Assembly (NCBI GenBank): GCA_054601695.1
Contig: BAAHQB010000010.1
Span: 868,001 to 932,000, forward strand
From: Amorphochlora amoebiformis
Taxonomy: Eukaryota > Cercozoa > Chlorarachniophyceae
Length of the DNA stretch: 64,000 nucleotides
Direction: 5' to 3'
Part shown: one piece after another, positions 1-26,933 of the stretch
Numbering within the stretch: position 1 is the stretch's first letter
Layout of the letters: each line of letters begins with the position of its first letter
The notes under the pieces: generated by a model
Seen by the model: only the letters and a program-made list of their open reading frames with translations
What the model was told of the DNA's origin: nothing
The model's database searches: none
Program-made: the position numbers and the translations under genes

Positions 1-85
1 TATATATATATATATATATATATATTTATTTATTTATATATATATTTAAATATATATATATATATGTACATATAAATATATAGAC

Positions 86-134
<49 letters not shown>

Positions 135-182
135 TTTATATATAGGTAAACATATGATATAGATATATATATATACCTAGTG

Positions 183-213
<31 letters not shown>

Positions 214-323
214 GTACTAAAAATATCTAGAATGTGTTCATGTTTATTTTACATATATTCTTACCTACATTTTATATACATGTATGGATAATGCGCAGTC
301 GCGATGATATTTAAATTTCTCAG
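1..323. repeat. AT-rich microsatellite, intron or flank of gene A
   Basis: The first 230 bases are almost pure (TA)n with short TTTA interruptions. About 90 bases of ordinary AT-rich sequence follow, with no open frame of note. The segment ends in a pyrimidine-rich acceptor (TTTCTCAG at 316-323), so it is read here as the 3' part of the last intron of the + strand gene A. Confidence 0.7.
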
Positions 324-488
324 GCGAAAGGTGGAATCGTCGCCCAACCCGCGACCGTAACAGTAGACGGCAAGGTCGTCGGCTCAATGGAACTCTTGTG
401 TATGGAGAGATACATGACGGGAAAAGCCCATCCCATTGCTTATGTCTATCTCAGTCGGACTAGGCGTCGTCCTGCGCTGTTTTACTGA
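324..488 (+). CDS. gene A, terminal exon (partial gene)
   Basis: A clean acceptor (CTCAG) precedes 54 open codons ending in TGA at 486-488. GC content is much higher than in the flanks, as in the other exons here. The peptide starts AKGGIVAQPATVTVDGK and ends RRRPALFY; it has a short beta-rich VTVDGKVVG stretch and a basic C-terminus. I do not recognise a family. The rest of the gene lies left of the window. Phase 0 at the acceptor is inferred because that frame is open to the stop. The CTAG-rich tract and the convergent gene B follow directly. Confidence 0.5.
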   Translation, partial: AKGGIVAQPATVTVDGKVVGSMELLCMERYMTGKAHPIAYVYLSRTRRRPALFY

Positions 489-1088
489 ACACTTAATATT
501 AATGTCGGTATCATGTGATAACCTTAACGATCGAATTTAATCCGTGATTTTCTAGATCATTGCATATTGTTTCTCATGATACACGATACATCTAGAGCAA
601 TATCTAGATTATGTGTGTGTGGATATCCACTGCGGCACCTTCACCACCAGACTAGTACTAGTGGTATGCGGTGCGGCCGGTACTCCAGGTCCAGCCATGA
701 CAACTAGGACTAGAAAAAAAATATATTATTGAAAGTATATTAGATCTAGTCTAGTTTGCGTGGTAGATGTGGACTAATCTAGATAATCTCACTTCAGTCG
801 AGTTGCTAGTGTCTATAGTGTGCAACGTGTGGTGTAACTACTAGAACTAGTGTAATAGTATTAATTCGTCCTAGTCTAGTAGTATATAATATCATGATAA
901 AAGCTACGTACTTATAGAATGCACGAGAATACATTCATAAGTTCACAATCCTATTATTTATCTGAGCCTGATATCTAATATGGTAACTTAATCTAGTTAG
1001 TGCCATGCCTAAGTGCGACAATCAAGATACCTTTTGACGCAATATTAATCCTCATTGCAATTTTCTAGTTGTAGTACGTGTCTAGTGC
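489..1088. other. CTAG-rich convergent intergenic tract 1
   Basis: This lies between the stop of gene A (+) and the stop of gene B (-). It is not microsatellite. It contains about 19 CTAG tetranucleotides by hand count, mostly at 550-870 and at the right end, often inside TCTAGA, ACTAGT or CTAGTCTAG strings, where about two would be expected by chance. No gene is visible. It is presumably the 3'UTR/terminator zone of two converging genes. The same vocabulary returns at 27380-27880. Confidence 0.6.
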
Positions 1089-16229
<15,141 letters not shown>

Positions 16230-16473
16230 GACGTTTCCCTTCCCTGAAGCCCTTGACACTACTTGAAATCAACGAAAGCCACCCTTTGACAGCCTTCCGC
16301 TTTGATAAATGTCACGTTAGTGTGTCACCATCACATGGGGAACACGGATTTTCACAGAATCCCCGGGGATTGCGAGATACGTGTCCCAGATTGCCCGCCT
16401 GATCCGCCAAGGGTTCCAACCCCTCACCCCGTTCTAAATTGATTTCAACCGTAATGCGATATTTTTCGTAGAA
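16230..16473. promoter_or_regulatory. divergent promoter interval between gene B and the epimerase
   Basis: These 244 bp separate the ATG of gene B (-) from the ATG of the epimerase (+). Unlike the introns, the interval has mixed composition and no microsatellite. It must hold both 5'UTRs and a shared or back-to-back promoter. I see no individual element I would name. Confidence 0.5.
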
Positions 16474-16795
16474 ATGGCCAAGGATGAAGGAAAGAAGAGG
16501 GTGGTGATAACCGGGGCGATGGGAAATTGTAGCCATAATCCTAATCCTAGTCCTGATCCCAACGAAGCCTAGCTCCAACCCTGCCTTTGCTCGAACAGCT
16601 TTTTCCTTATCCCTTGCTTTGCCTATTCCTAAATCTACAGTGGGTACCAAGCTGACCAAACACTTGAAGGAAAAATATGAGGTCTATTTTACATAGACCC
16701 TGCTCTTCTCCCTAATCCTTGCCGTCTAACCCAACGGACTCATATCGTCTGCAATGTATGCGCATGTATAATAAATAATATATGGGTGCATATAC

Positions 16796-16861
<66 letters not shown>

Positions 16862-16903
16862 ATGTGTTCATAATATTCATACAGAAACACACACACACAC
16901 ACA

Positions 16904-16991
<88 letters not shown>

Positions 16992-17014
16992 TGCATACAT
17001 ATACATATAATATT

Positions 17015-17049
<35 letters not shown>

Positions 17050-17100
17050 AGATATTTATACATGCGTATGTTAATTTATAACTGTAAATACATATTTATT

Positions 17101-17157
<57 letters not shown>

Positions 17158-17284
17158 GTATTTTTATGTATGTATATTTAAATATATACGTATATATATA
17201 TAATATTATATATAATATATATATATATATATATATGTATGTATAATACGGAGTATGTACGCGCATAAATATGTACACATAAAG

Positions 17285-17325
<41 letters not shown>

Positions 17326-17596
17326 ATGTAATATAACGTGTGTATATGTATGTAAAGAAAACATATATAAATTGGAATAGATATTAGATTATATATATAT
17401 ATATATATATATATATGAATATAAATTTATAAATACGGATATAACATGTATATGTATTTTATGTATTATATAGCAAACAAAATATGTATAAATTCATACA
17501 GGTAGTACTCATAGACCTTAAGCTAGGCACCTCCCTATTGGAACCCATAACTCGACTCACGAATTATTTTCAAGGTAATTTTTCATCCTTAAAATT

Positions 17597-17636
<40 letters not shown>

Positions 17637-17638
17637 GA

Positions 17639-17671
<33 letters not shown>

Positions 17672-17887
17672 TCGAGAGCGAGTCACTGAGAGGGAGAAAG
17701 ACAAACGGAGAGACAGAAAGAGAGAGAAAGAGAGACAGAGGAGGGAGTACGGTAGGAGAGAGGAATATATATAATATGTATGTGATGGTATATACTACTG
17801 TATATATATATATATATATATATATATTATGTATATGTTATACTGATATTATCTTGTTTATATAAATATATACATACATATGTTTAT

Positions 17888-17947
<60 letters not shown>

Positions 17948-18027
17948 GTATATATTATGTATATCTTATACTGATGTTGTCTTGTTTATACGAATATACA
18001 CATACATCTATATATATATATATACAA

Positions 18028-18067
<40 letters not shown>

Positions 18068-18082
18068 ATTTTATGAATACAA

Positions 18083-18150
<68 letters not shown>

Positions 18151-18237
18151 TACACATATACATGTATACATATGTAATATGTATTTTCAGGTGTGGACAC
18201 CGTGTTTCATTTTGCTGCCAAAAACCCTTTCCCTGAG
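16474..18237 (+). CDS. epimerase exons 1-4, NAD-binding half
   Basis: The start ATG at 16474 follows a non-repetitive leader; [18 protein letters not shown] leads straight into the nucleotide-binding loop. The donor after 16528 splits the Leu codon of GNLG. Exon 3 gives [15 protein letters not shown], with an Asp at the end of beta-2 that usually favours NAD over NADP. Exon 4 gives [15 protein letters not shown], the loop after beta-4. Confidence 0.93.
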
Positions 18238-18306
18238 GTGAATCCATGCTAAATGTATATGTACATATGTGTATGTATGTATGTGTGCATAATACATATA
18301 TATATA

Positions 18307-18346
<40 letters not shown>

Positions 18347-18441
18347 GTATATTTATATATAATATATGTATATTTATTAGATGTATACATATATATAAAT
18401 AGAGAGAGAGAGAGAAACATATAATATGTTGTATGTATATA

Positions 18442-18480
<39 letters not shown>

Positions 18481-18554
18481 CTAAGAAATATTTATTATGT
18501 ATGAAATGCATCAATATGTATATATATATATATATATATAGGGTTATGTATATG

Positions 18555-18622
<68 letters not shown>

Positions 18623-18970
18623 ACATATATATATACATATATATATATATATGTATATTTATTTAGATATACACCTTAATATGTAGTGCACATAGGTTTA
18701 TACATTACACACATATATACATATATATATATATATATATGTGTATATGTATATAGATATATTTATATATTAGAAGATATATTTACATAATATATATAAT
18801 GTGAGAATAAACATACTTTTTATCATAGTTGATATAGGCTACATATGAGGACTCAATATGTAGCATGGATAGGATATGACGGTTTGTATATTAGAAGATA
18901 TATTTATATAATATGTAAAAAAATAAACATGCATATATGACGGCTTATATATGTATTGGAAGATATATTT

Positions 18971-19018
<48 letters not shown>

Positions 19019-19135
19019 AAAAAACTAACTTACTTTTCATCACATATTGATTTAGGCTACATGGGAGGATTCAATATGTAGCATGGATATGACGGCCAAT
19101 GTGTTTTTGGCTGCTATTCAAATGAAGGTGCACTC

Positions 19136-19178
<43 letters not shown>

Positions 19179-19532
19179 TATATATATATATATATATACA
19201 TGGAATGTGAATATACACATAAATGACACATATGCATAACATCATACATAGTCCTGAACACAACAAACACCGAACACATATTCAAATATAACCCATTTTT
19301 ACCAAAGATCCATCATCCTCGCTCTCCTGGAAAAATAGGGAGACTGTGAGAGGCGACTTATTATTTCAGTTTTTTGTTTTTCATCTAATGCTAGGTTCGA
19401 AGGGTTGTGCTGGCTTCAAGTAACCACGTAATGGGTATGGTAAGGGTTTAGGGTTAGGTCTAAGGATAAGGTTGATCTGTTAGTATAGGAACGCGATAGT
19501 GTATTGTATATATGTATTATGTATATTGCATA

Positions 19533-19577
<45 letters not shown>

Positions 19578-19740
19578 CATACATATATATATGTATATAT
19601 ATATATATATTTACATATTTGTATGTATATATATATATATATATGTATATATATACCCGACCCCTAACCCTAACCCTAACAACCCTAACCTAACCCTAAC
19701 CCTAACCTTAACCCTAACCCTAACTATATACACACACATA

Positions 19741-19802
<62 letters not shown>

Positions 19803-19925
19803 TATATATATATATATATATGTTTATACACACATATATGTTTATATGTCTATATACATATAGATATTAGTATATATATATATATATATATGTATATTCA
19901 TATACATATATATATATATATATGT

Positions 19926-19961
<36 letters not shown>

Positions 19962-20260
19962 AGGTATACTTGCGCTCTGTATTTTACGTATACTTACATA
20001 CAAGTATATGTATATATACATATATACACACACACATATATATATATATATAATATATATATTTATATATATATATATATTATATATATATATATATATT
20101 CACATATTTATATATATATATATATATGTAAACATATTAATATAAATATACATTTATACATATACTCACATATATGCAGATATGTACATCTACATGTGTA
20201 CTAATGTGTTGCTTTTATAATCAAAGGTGGCCTAAAGGAAGAGGGTGTTAATATCCACAC

Positions 20261-20317
<57 letters not shown>

Positions 20318-20342
20318 GTATATATATTTAAAATATACTATG

Positions 20343-20380
<38 letters not shown>

Positions 20381-20492
20381 CAAATCTTCAGGCCAAGCCC
20401 ATAACGTCCTTCTCAAAACCGAAGCCAGGAACACACCTTGTTTACCCCTTGAACAGCGGTATAATGAACACACACACACACACACACGCATA

Positions 20493-20559
<67 letters not shown>

Positions 20560-20667
20560 CATATATAACCGAAGCCAGAAACACACCTTGTTTACCACTT
20601 GAACAGCGGTATCATGTAAATATACATAAATATATACACACACACACATACATATATTCATATGTAC

Positions 20668-20703
<36 letters not shown>

Positions 20704-21047
20704 AGGTATGTATGTGTGTATATGCATATTCATATATGTATTTTAATACATACTTATACATGTGTTATATAACATATATATATATATATAATACTAATAA
20801 TAATAATACGGTGGTACTCTATGCATTTTTTGTACGCGTATGTGGATAGATATTCATACAAAGTTGTACATGCTTGTATGTATAATCTATATGTAACCAC
20901 TATAAATATTTGTATGCGTATGTACATATGTATTTATATAGCATGTACATACAAACACATAGATAAATTGTAAGTACTCAGACTCCACCCCCTACGCTGT
21001 TGCAAAACTTTTTGGCGAGAGGTAGTTATATGTATTATATTAATATA

Positions 21048-21100
<53 letters not shown>

Positions 21101-21120
21101 ATATATATATATATAATATA

Positions 21121-21184
<64 letters not shown>

Positions 21185-22825
21185 CTGTATGTGTGTATAT
21201 CTCTGTGTATTCATATCCATTAAGGCTAGGGTTAGGATCAAATAATTCAGCATATCTTAGTCCGAGAATCATTGACTCGGTTAGGGTGGGCTAGAGTCTG
21301 AGTTAGGGTTAGGGTTAGTTGGGGTTAGGCTACGGTAAGGGTTAGGGTTAGGGCTAGGGTTAGGGTTAGGATCAGATTATTCAGCATGTCTTAATCCGAG
21401 GACCATTGACTCGGTTAGGGTTGGGGTTAGAGTTAGGACTAGGATTAGGGTTAGGGTTAGGGCTAGGGTTGGGGTTAGAGTTAGGATAGGATTAGGGTTG
21501 GTTAGGGCTAGGGTTAGGGTTAGCATCAGATTATTCAGCGTGTCTTAGTCCGAAGACCTTTGACTCGGTTAGGATTAGGGTTCGAGTAGGTTTAGGGTTA
21601 GGGTTAGGGTTAGGATCAGATAATTCAGCATATCTTAGTCCGAGGACTATTGACTCGGCTAGGGTGGGTTAGAGTTAGAGTTAGGGTTAGGGTTAGGATT
21701 AGGGTTAGGCTACAGTGAGGGTTGGGGTTAGGGCTAGGGTTAGGGTTAGGGTTAGGGTGAGGGTTTGGGTTAGGGTTAGGGTCAGGGTTAGGCTTAGGGT
21801 CAGGGTTAGGTTAGGGTTAGGGTTAGGGTTAGCGTTAGGGTTAGGATCCTCCAGGCGTGTGAATATGTTTTCGTGGTGTGTTTTGGGTAAATTTATCTAT
21901 TTCGTGGTGTGTTTTGGGTGAATTTATCTATGTTTTCGTGGTGTGTTTTGGGTGAATTTATCGTCCTTTTTTTGTATTATTTTTTCGGGTATTCTCAGGC
22001 TGGCTTATGCGCTGTCGCACAGCCCATTGAATATAGACACGTGTTTTATCGCTCTCAGAATTGGATGGTGAATGAATTTATATGTATATATTTGGTAGAA
22101 ATAATATATTTGTACATATATGTATATATGGATTTTAATGTATATATATACACACATATATATATATATATACCTATATATTTGCGCATGTGTACATCTT
22201 AACCCACATTCGCACCCTTAAATATAACACACATACACACATACACACGTCCACATATACATCTATAAACAAAAAAACCCCACACACATACATAGAAAAT
22301 ATACACAAAATACTACATATACATACATAAACATACCCACAGGGTATCACATGTTCCATTCAGCTGTACAACACATTTCCTTCAGGTGTATGCCAAAGGA
22401 AAACCAACCCAAGGACTCATCCCCTGCCGGAACCGTGACCCCAACCCTAACCTTAACACACCACCAACAACACGATCTGCTGTTATCCCTAACAGCACTA
22501 TAGCCCCACTCTGTGGAGGAGTCAATGGTCCTCGGAATAAGACATGGTGCTCGGAATAAGACATGCTGAATAATCTGATCCTACCCTCATAATTAACCCT
22601 GATTTACCAACAAGCCCTGAAGCCTAATTCTAACCCTGGCCCTGACCCGGACACCAAATCTAGATTCAGATCTTAACCCAACCTTGACTAACCCTAATCT
22701 GTCCATGGTCCTCGGACTAAGACATGCTGAATAATCTGATCCTACTAACCGGTATAACGTAAGCTGAAACCTAAGGTTAATCCTGACACTGTGGGTAAGA
22801 TCAAGTCGGCGGTCAGAGGGTAATG

Positions 22826-22867
<42 letters not shown>

Positions 22868-22882
22868 ATATATATATATATG

Positions 22883-22913
<31 letters not shown>

Positions 22914-22936
22914 ATGGTATGTATATATTTTGAATA

Positions 22937-22977
<41 letters not shown>

Positions 22978-23053
22978 TTAAAGAAATACATACATGTGCG
23001 CACATATTGTCGATATGTGTAATATCGATATAAAAATATATACAAATATACGC

Positions 23054-23088
<35 letters not shown>

Positions 23089-23209
23089 TATATATATATA
23101 TATATATATTAATATACTATGTATATGTGTGTATGCGTTACTCAAGCACGCATAAACTTATACGCATGCTGTTAGCGCAGCCATATGGCGTATTATATCT
23201 AATATAAAT

Positions 23210-23260
<51 letters not shown>

Positions 23261-23643
23261 GTATACGTATATACGTTACACAAAAACAGAGTACTAAAAT
23301 CTTCTGGGAATGTCACGGAGCGTGACGTGCGTGACGTCGCGCCTTGTCACATAATAGAGTCTAAGATTTTGTTGCTACCTGGTTAGTAATCGTTGCTATC
23401 GAGTAAGGTGATTTCCAGCAATCTCCGGGATCTCAAGAGATCTCTCCGGGATCTCAAGAGATCTCTCCGGGATCTCAAGAGATCTCTCCGGGATCTCAAG
23501 AGATCTCTCCGGGATCTCAAGAGATCTCTCCGGGATCTCAAGAGATCTCTCCGGGATCTCAAAGAGATATCCAGCATACCTTTTAACTATGTTTCCACAT
23601 GTCTAATCGTCGAGTTGCGGACTCTCATGCTTATATTGTTGAA

Positions 23644-23700
<57 letters not shown>

Positions 23701-23944
23701 TATATGTATATATATATTACATAAAAATATAGATATATTCCATATTACATATATATATATAGATAGATAGATATAATGTATATATTTGTAATATTTATTT
23801 GTGTATATACAGCGGCAAGTGCACAAAAACAGACCCCGAACAGGTGACCGAATGGTTTCAGCTTATGTGGCTCTCTAACAGGGACTTCTTGCAGGTATAT
23901 TTACGTATGAACATATGTCATTTATATTACATGTACATGTGATT

Positions 23945-23989
<45 letters not shown>

Positions 23990-24103
23990 GTGTGTATATA
24001 TATATACCTTTATGTAAATATATGTGGTTTGTATATAATCATATGCGTACATGTATAAATGAACAAATGTGCGTACTAGGATCGTAATTAGACATATTTG
24101 ATG

Positions 24104-24138
<35 letters not shown>

Positions 24139-25536
24139 TATACATACAGACATATGTGATTATATGCATACATACCCTAACCAGTCCTAATTCTAACCCT
24201 AACCTAACCCTAACCCTAACCCTAACCCTAACCCTAACCGTTCCCCTAACCAGTCCTAATTCTAACCCTAACCCTAACGCTAACCCTAACCCTAACCCTA
24301 ACCCTAACCTTTACCTAACCAGTCCTAATTTTTAACCCTAACCCTAACCCTAACCTTTACTCTCACCAGACCTAATTCTAACCCTAACCTTAACCCTTAC
24401 CCTAACGTTAGGGTTGGGATTAGGGTTAGGGTTAGGGTTAGAATTAGGACTGGTTAGGGTAAAGGTTAGGGTTAGGGTTAGGGTTAGAGTTAATATTTGG
24501 GTTAGGGCTAGGTTAGGGTGAAGGTTAGGGTTAGGGTAAGGGTTAGGGTTAGGGTTAGGATTAGAATTAGGACTGGTTAGAGTAAAGGTTAGGGTTAGGG
24601 TTAACCTTTACCCTAACCTTTACCCTAACCAGTCCTAATTCTAACCCTAACCCTAACATTAACCCTAACCCTAACCCTAACCCTAAACTTTTTACCCTAA
24701 CCAGTCCTAATTCTAACCCTAACCCGAACCCTAACCCTAACCCTAACCTTTACCCTAACCACCACTAATTCTAACCCTAACCCTAACCCTAACATTAACC
24801 CTAGCCCTAACCCTAACCCTAATCTTTTTACCCTATCCCTAACTCTAACCCTAACTCTCACCCTAACCTTTACCCTAACCAGTCCTAATCTTTTCCTTAA
24901 CCCTAACCCAAACCCTAACTCTAACCCTAACCCTAACCCTAACCCTAACCTTTACCCTAACTAGTTCTAATTTTAATTCTAACGCTAACCGTAACCCTAA
25001 CGGTAACCCTTACTCTAACCCTAGCCTTTACCCTAACCAGTCCTAATTCTAGCCCTAACCCTAACCCTAACCCTAACCCTAACCCTAACCCTAACCAGTC
25101 CTACTTCTAACCCTAACCCTAACCCTAAAAACATACGAATGTACATATATACTTAAGCATAATATATATGTATATATATAGACATATACATATACACATA
25201 TACACATGTATATATACATACATATGTATATATACATACATATATTACAGTATACTTAACGCATGAAAGATTATAATATAATATATAAATACATATACCA
25301 TAATCACCCAGATATGCGAGAAAGTGATAACCGCAGATTTTTCCGGGAAATTTCACATTTTTAACGCCATGAGCAGAAACACGTGAAAAACATCCCATCC
25401 TCCTCTCTCTCTCTTTCTTTCTTTCTTTCCTCTTCCCTCTCTCCTTCCCTCGTGGAAATGTCCTATCCTCCTCTCTCTCTTTCTTTTCTTTCTTCTTTTT
25501 CACCTTCCCTGCTCTATCGCTCTTGGTGTTGGCGTC

Positions 25537-25580
<44 letters not shown>

Positions 25581-26397
25581 CATATATGCACACATAAGAT
25601 ATATATATTATATATATTATATGTATGTATGTGTACATACATATGTATATATATATATATATATTTATATATATACACATATGTGTGTGTCTGTGCATTG
25701 GTCTCTTGCTTCTCTCCTTCTCTCTCGCTCTTATCTTGCTCTTGATGTTGCTCCTCGTGTCGCTCCAACAATCTTTGGTTTCTTCTCTGTCATTTCGCGA
25801 CTCTCTTTGATTTGTAATATATTTATATTATGGATGTGTGTATAGTATATTACATATGTATATATAGGAAAGAATGCGGTATGCTATATGTGAAATATTT
25901 ATGTTATGCGTATTTGCATGTATGGTGTAATGGGTATAATATAAACAAGCATGCATTTATGTTATATACATATATATATATGTATATGTATACATATATA
26001 TATATGTAATTATGTATATATATATATATATAGATTAGTATGTGTGTATGTTGACTCCTCCATCCAGATATGTAAATACATAAGTACATGTATATATCTA
26101 TAATATATATATGTATATATATATATATATTATATATATATATATATATATGTGTGTGTACATATGTATATGTATGTAAACATATACCTACACTTATGTA
26201 CTTAAATGTGTATGTGGATAATGTGTGTACGTATCATATACTAAGCCTTATATATGTACTATTTATAAGTATAAATACGTATTTATACATACATATATAT
26301 ATATATATATGTATTTATAAATAATAGGGGTATGAGATGGGACCTAGCATATCCACAAAGAATCTTGGGATATAACCCTAAAGATGACGTAAGATAG
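16474..26397 (+). CDS. NAD-dependent epimerase / uronate dehydrogenase-like SDR (13 exons)
   Basis: Thirteen exons close into one 774-nt frame (257 residues): 16474-16528, 16641-16681, 17502-17574, 18191-18237, 19056-19127, 19395-19439, 20392-20458, 20982-21021, 21999-22067, 22386-22434, 23820-23894, 25312-25382, 26328-26397, stop TAG 26395-26397. This is a soluble extended short-chain dehydrogenase with an N-terminal Rossmann fold. [11 protein letters not shown] is the GxxGxxG nucleotide site, VLID ends beta-2, [10 protein letters not shown] follows, [12 protein letters not shown] supplies the catalytic Ser region, and [14 protein letters not shown] holds the YxxxK pair. [10 protein letters not shown] and [18 protein letters not shown] are typical of the C-terminal part of this family, near bacterial uronate dehydrogenases. 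It presumably oxidises or epimerises a sugar acid or nucleotide sugar; the substrate is inferred only. All junctions are GT-AG with matching phases. Exon 11 could start at 23813 rather than 23820, but that frame is closed. Introns carry telomeric arrays. Confidence 0.93.
17601..17764. repeat. (GA)n purine tract in epimerase intron 3
   Basis: About 165 bases are almost only G and A on the + strand, mainly GAGAGA with a few interruptions. It translates to an Arg/Glu run but is intronic and was not called coding. Confidence 0.9.
18829..18882 (+). pseudogene. degenerate intronic copy of epimerase exon 5
   Basis: GATATAG, then GGCTACATATGAGGACTCAA, then TATGTAGCATGGAT, matches the acceptor and first 30 bases of the true exon 5 (19056-19127) with substitutions and a small insertion that breaks the frame. 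Flanking sequence (GAAGATATATTTACA and similar) is also repeated, so this is a local tandem duplication of about 150-200 bp including intron. It lies in intron 4. Confidence 0.8.
19056..21021 (+). CDS. epimerase exons 5-8, catalytic centre
   Basis: [20 protein letters not shown] (exon 5), [15 protein letters not shown] (exon 6), a lineage-variable loop (exon 7, [12 protein letters not shown]) and [14 protein letters not shown] (exon 8) carry the catalytic Ser, Tyr and Lys of the SDR triad. A degenerate copy of exon 5 lies at 18829-18882 and a copy of the second half of exon 7 at 20567-20616, both inside introns. Confidence 0.92.
19656..19726. repeat. short interstitial telomeric array (CCCTAA)n
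   Basis: About 70 bp of CCCTAA units with minor variants (CCTAA, CCTTAA) sits between (TA)n tracts in epimerase intron 6. Confidence 0.93.
20567..20616 (+). pseudogene. intronic copy of epimerase exon 7 (3' part and donor)
   Basis: AACCGAAGCCAGAAACACAC through GCGGTATCATG repeats 20417-20466 with only a few changes and keeps the GT donor. It lacks the acceptor and the first 25 bases of the exon. It could act as a decoy donor; it is not needed for the open frame. Confidence 0.85.
21221..21850. repeat. TTAGGG-type array with 46-bp embedded core (G-strand orientation)
   Basis: Degenerate TTAGGG repeats are interrupted four times by a 46-bp core beginning GGATCAGATTATTCAGCATG and ending CCATTGACTCGG, at 21235-21280, 21369-21414, 21523-21568 and 21613-21658. 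The array lies in epimerase intron 8 and ends about 150 bp before exon 9. Confidence 0.92.
21864..21961. repeat. 36-bp minisatellite, three copies
   Basis: Three tandem copies of TATGTTTTCGTGGTGTGTTT followed by TGGGTRAATTTATC; the middle copy is a few bases shorter. It is intronic, just upstream of epimerase exon 9. Confidence 0.9.
21999..26397 (+). CDS. epimerase exons 9-13, C-terminal half
   Basis: [78 protein letters not shown] and [20 protein letters not shown] follow the order expected for the family. Exons 9 and 10 are flanked by telomere-like arrays in opposite orientations. The intron before exon 12 is 1.4 kb and holds the largest telomeric array. Confidence 0.9.
22436..22745. repeat. 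CCCTAA-type array with inverted 46-bp cores
   Basis: Immediately after exon 10, degenerate CCCTAA sequence carries two reverse-complement copies of the core seen at 21235-21658 (22521-22581, with an internal duplication of TCGGAATAAGACATG, and 22701-22742). Together with the upstream array it brackets exons 9 and 10 in opposite orientation. Confidence 0.88.
23423..23570. repeat. 21-bp minisatellite, seven copies
   Basis: Seven tandem units of CTCCGGGATCTCAAGAGATC plus T; the last unit is altered. Each unit contains the palindrome AGAGATCTCT. The length is a multiple of three, so frames stay open on both strands (SLRDLKR on +, RSRRDLL on -). It sits in epimerase intron 10, no splice sites fit an exon, and it is called non-coding. 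Confidence 0.92.
24174..25129. repeat. large interstitial telomeric array with two orientation flips
   Basis: About 950 bp of telomere-like repeat in epimerase intron 11. 24174-24406 is CCCTAA-oriented, 24407-24600 is TTAGGG-oriented, and 24601-25129 is CCCTAA-oriented again. A variant, ACCAGTCCTAATTCTAACCC, recurs every 50-70 bp, giving a higher-order unit. Junctions read CCCTAACGTTAGGG (about 24400-24413) and TTAGGGTTAACC (about 24595-24606). Confidence 0.95.
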
Positions 26398-26460
26398 TGT
26401 CAAATACATTATCTGCTCATGTTAATTTATGACCATCATATGAGTATCATATTATATATA

Positions 26461-26527
<67 letters not shown>

Positions 26528-26875
26528 TTAAATATATATATATATATATATATATGTATCTATAATGTGATTTATACATGTACATATATAAATGTATATA
26601 AATTATATATGTATAAATATATATATATTTATGTGTATATGTGCGTTTGTGTGATATATGTATATGTATATGTATGTATATATATATATATACATATTAT
26701 ATAAATATGCACATATTATATATGCAAATGTAAAATACACATATATACATACACACACACATATATATATACATATATATATACATATAACATATACACA
26801 CATATATTTATACATATTATATATATATATATATATAGAGTATATTTATTATTATTATTATTTTTATCATTATTA

Positions 26876-26933
<58 letters not shown>

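Noticed and set aside
21864-23570. CRISPR array
   Set aside because: The tandem repeats have no unique spacers, and the context is a eukaryotic intron.
23393-23577. A coding coiled-coil exon from the 21-bp repeat
   Set aside because: No acceptor and donor pair keeps a frame with the neighbouring epimerase exons, and exon 10 joins exon 11 without it.
24174-25129. A true chromosome end
   Set aside because: The array is internal, changes orientation twice, has many variants and lies between exons of an intact gene.
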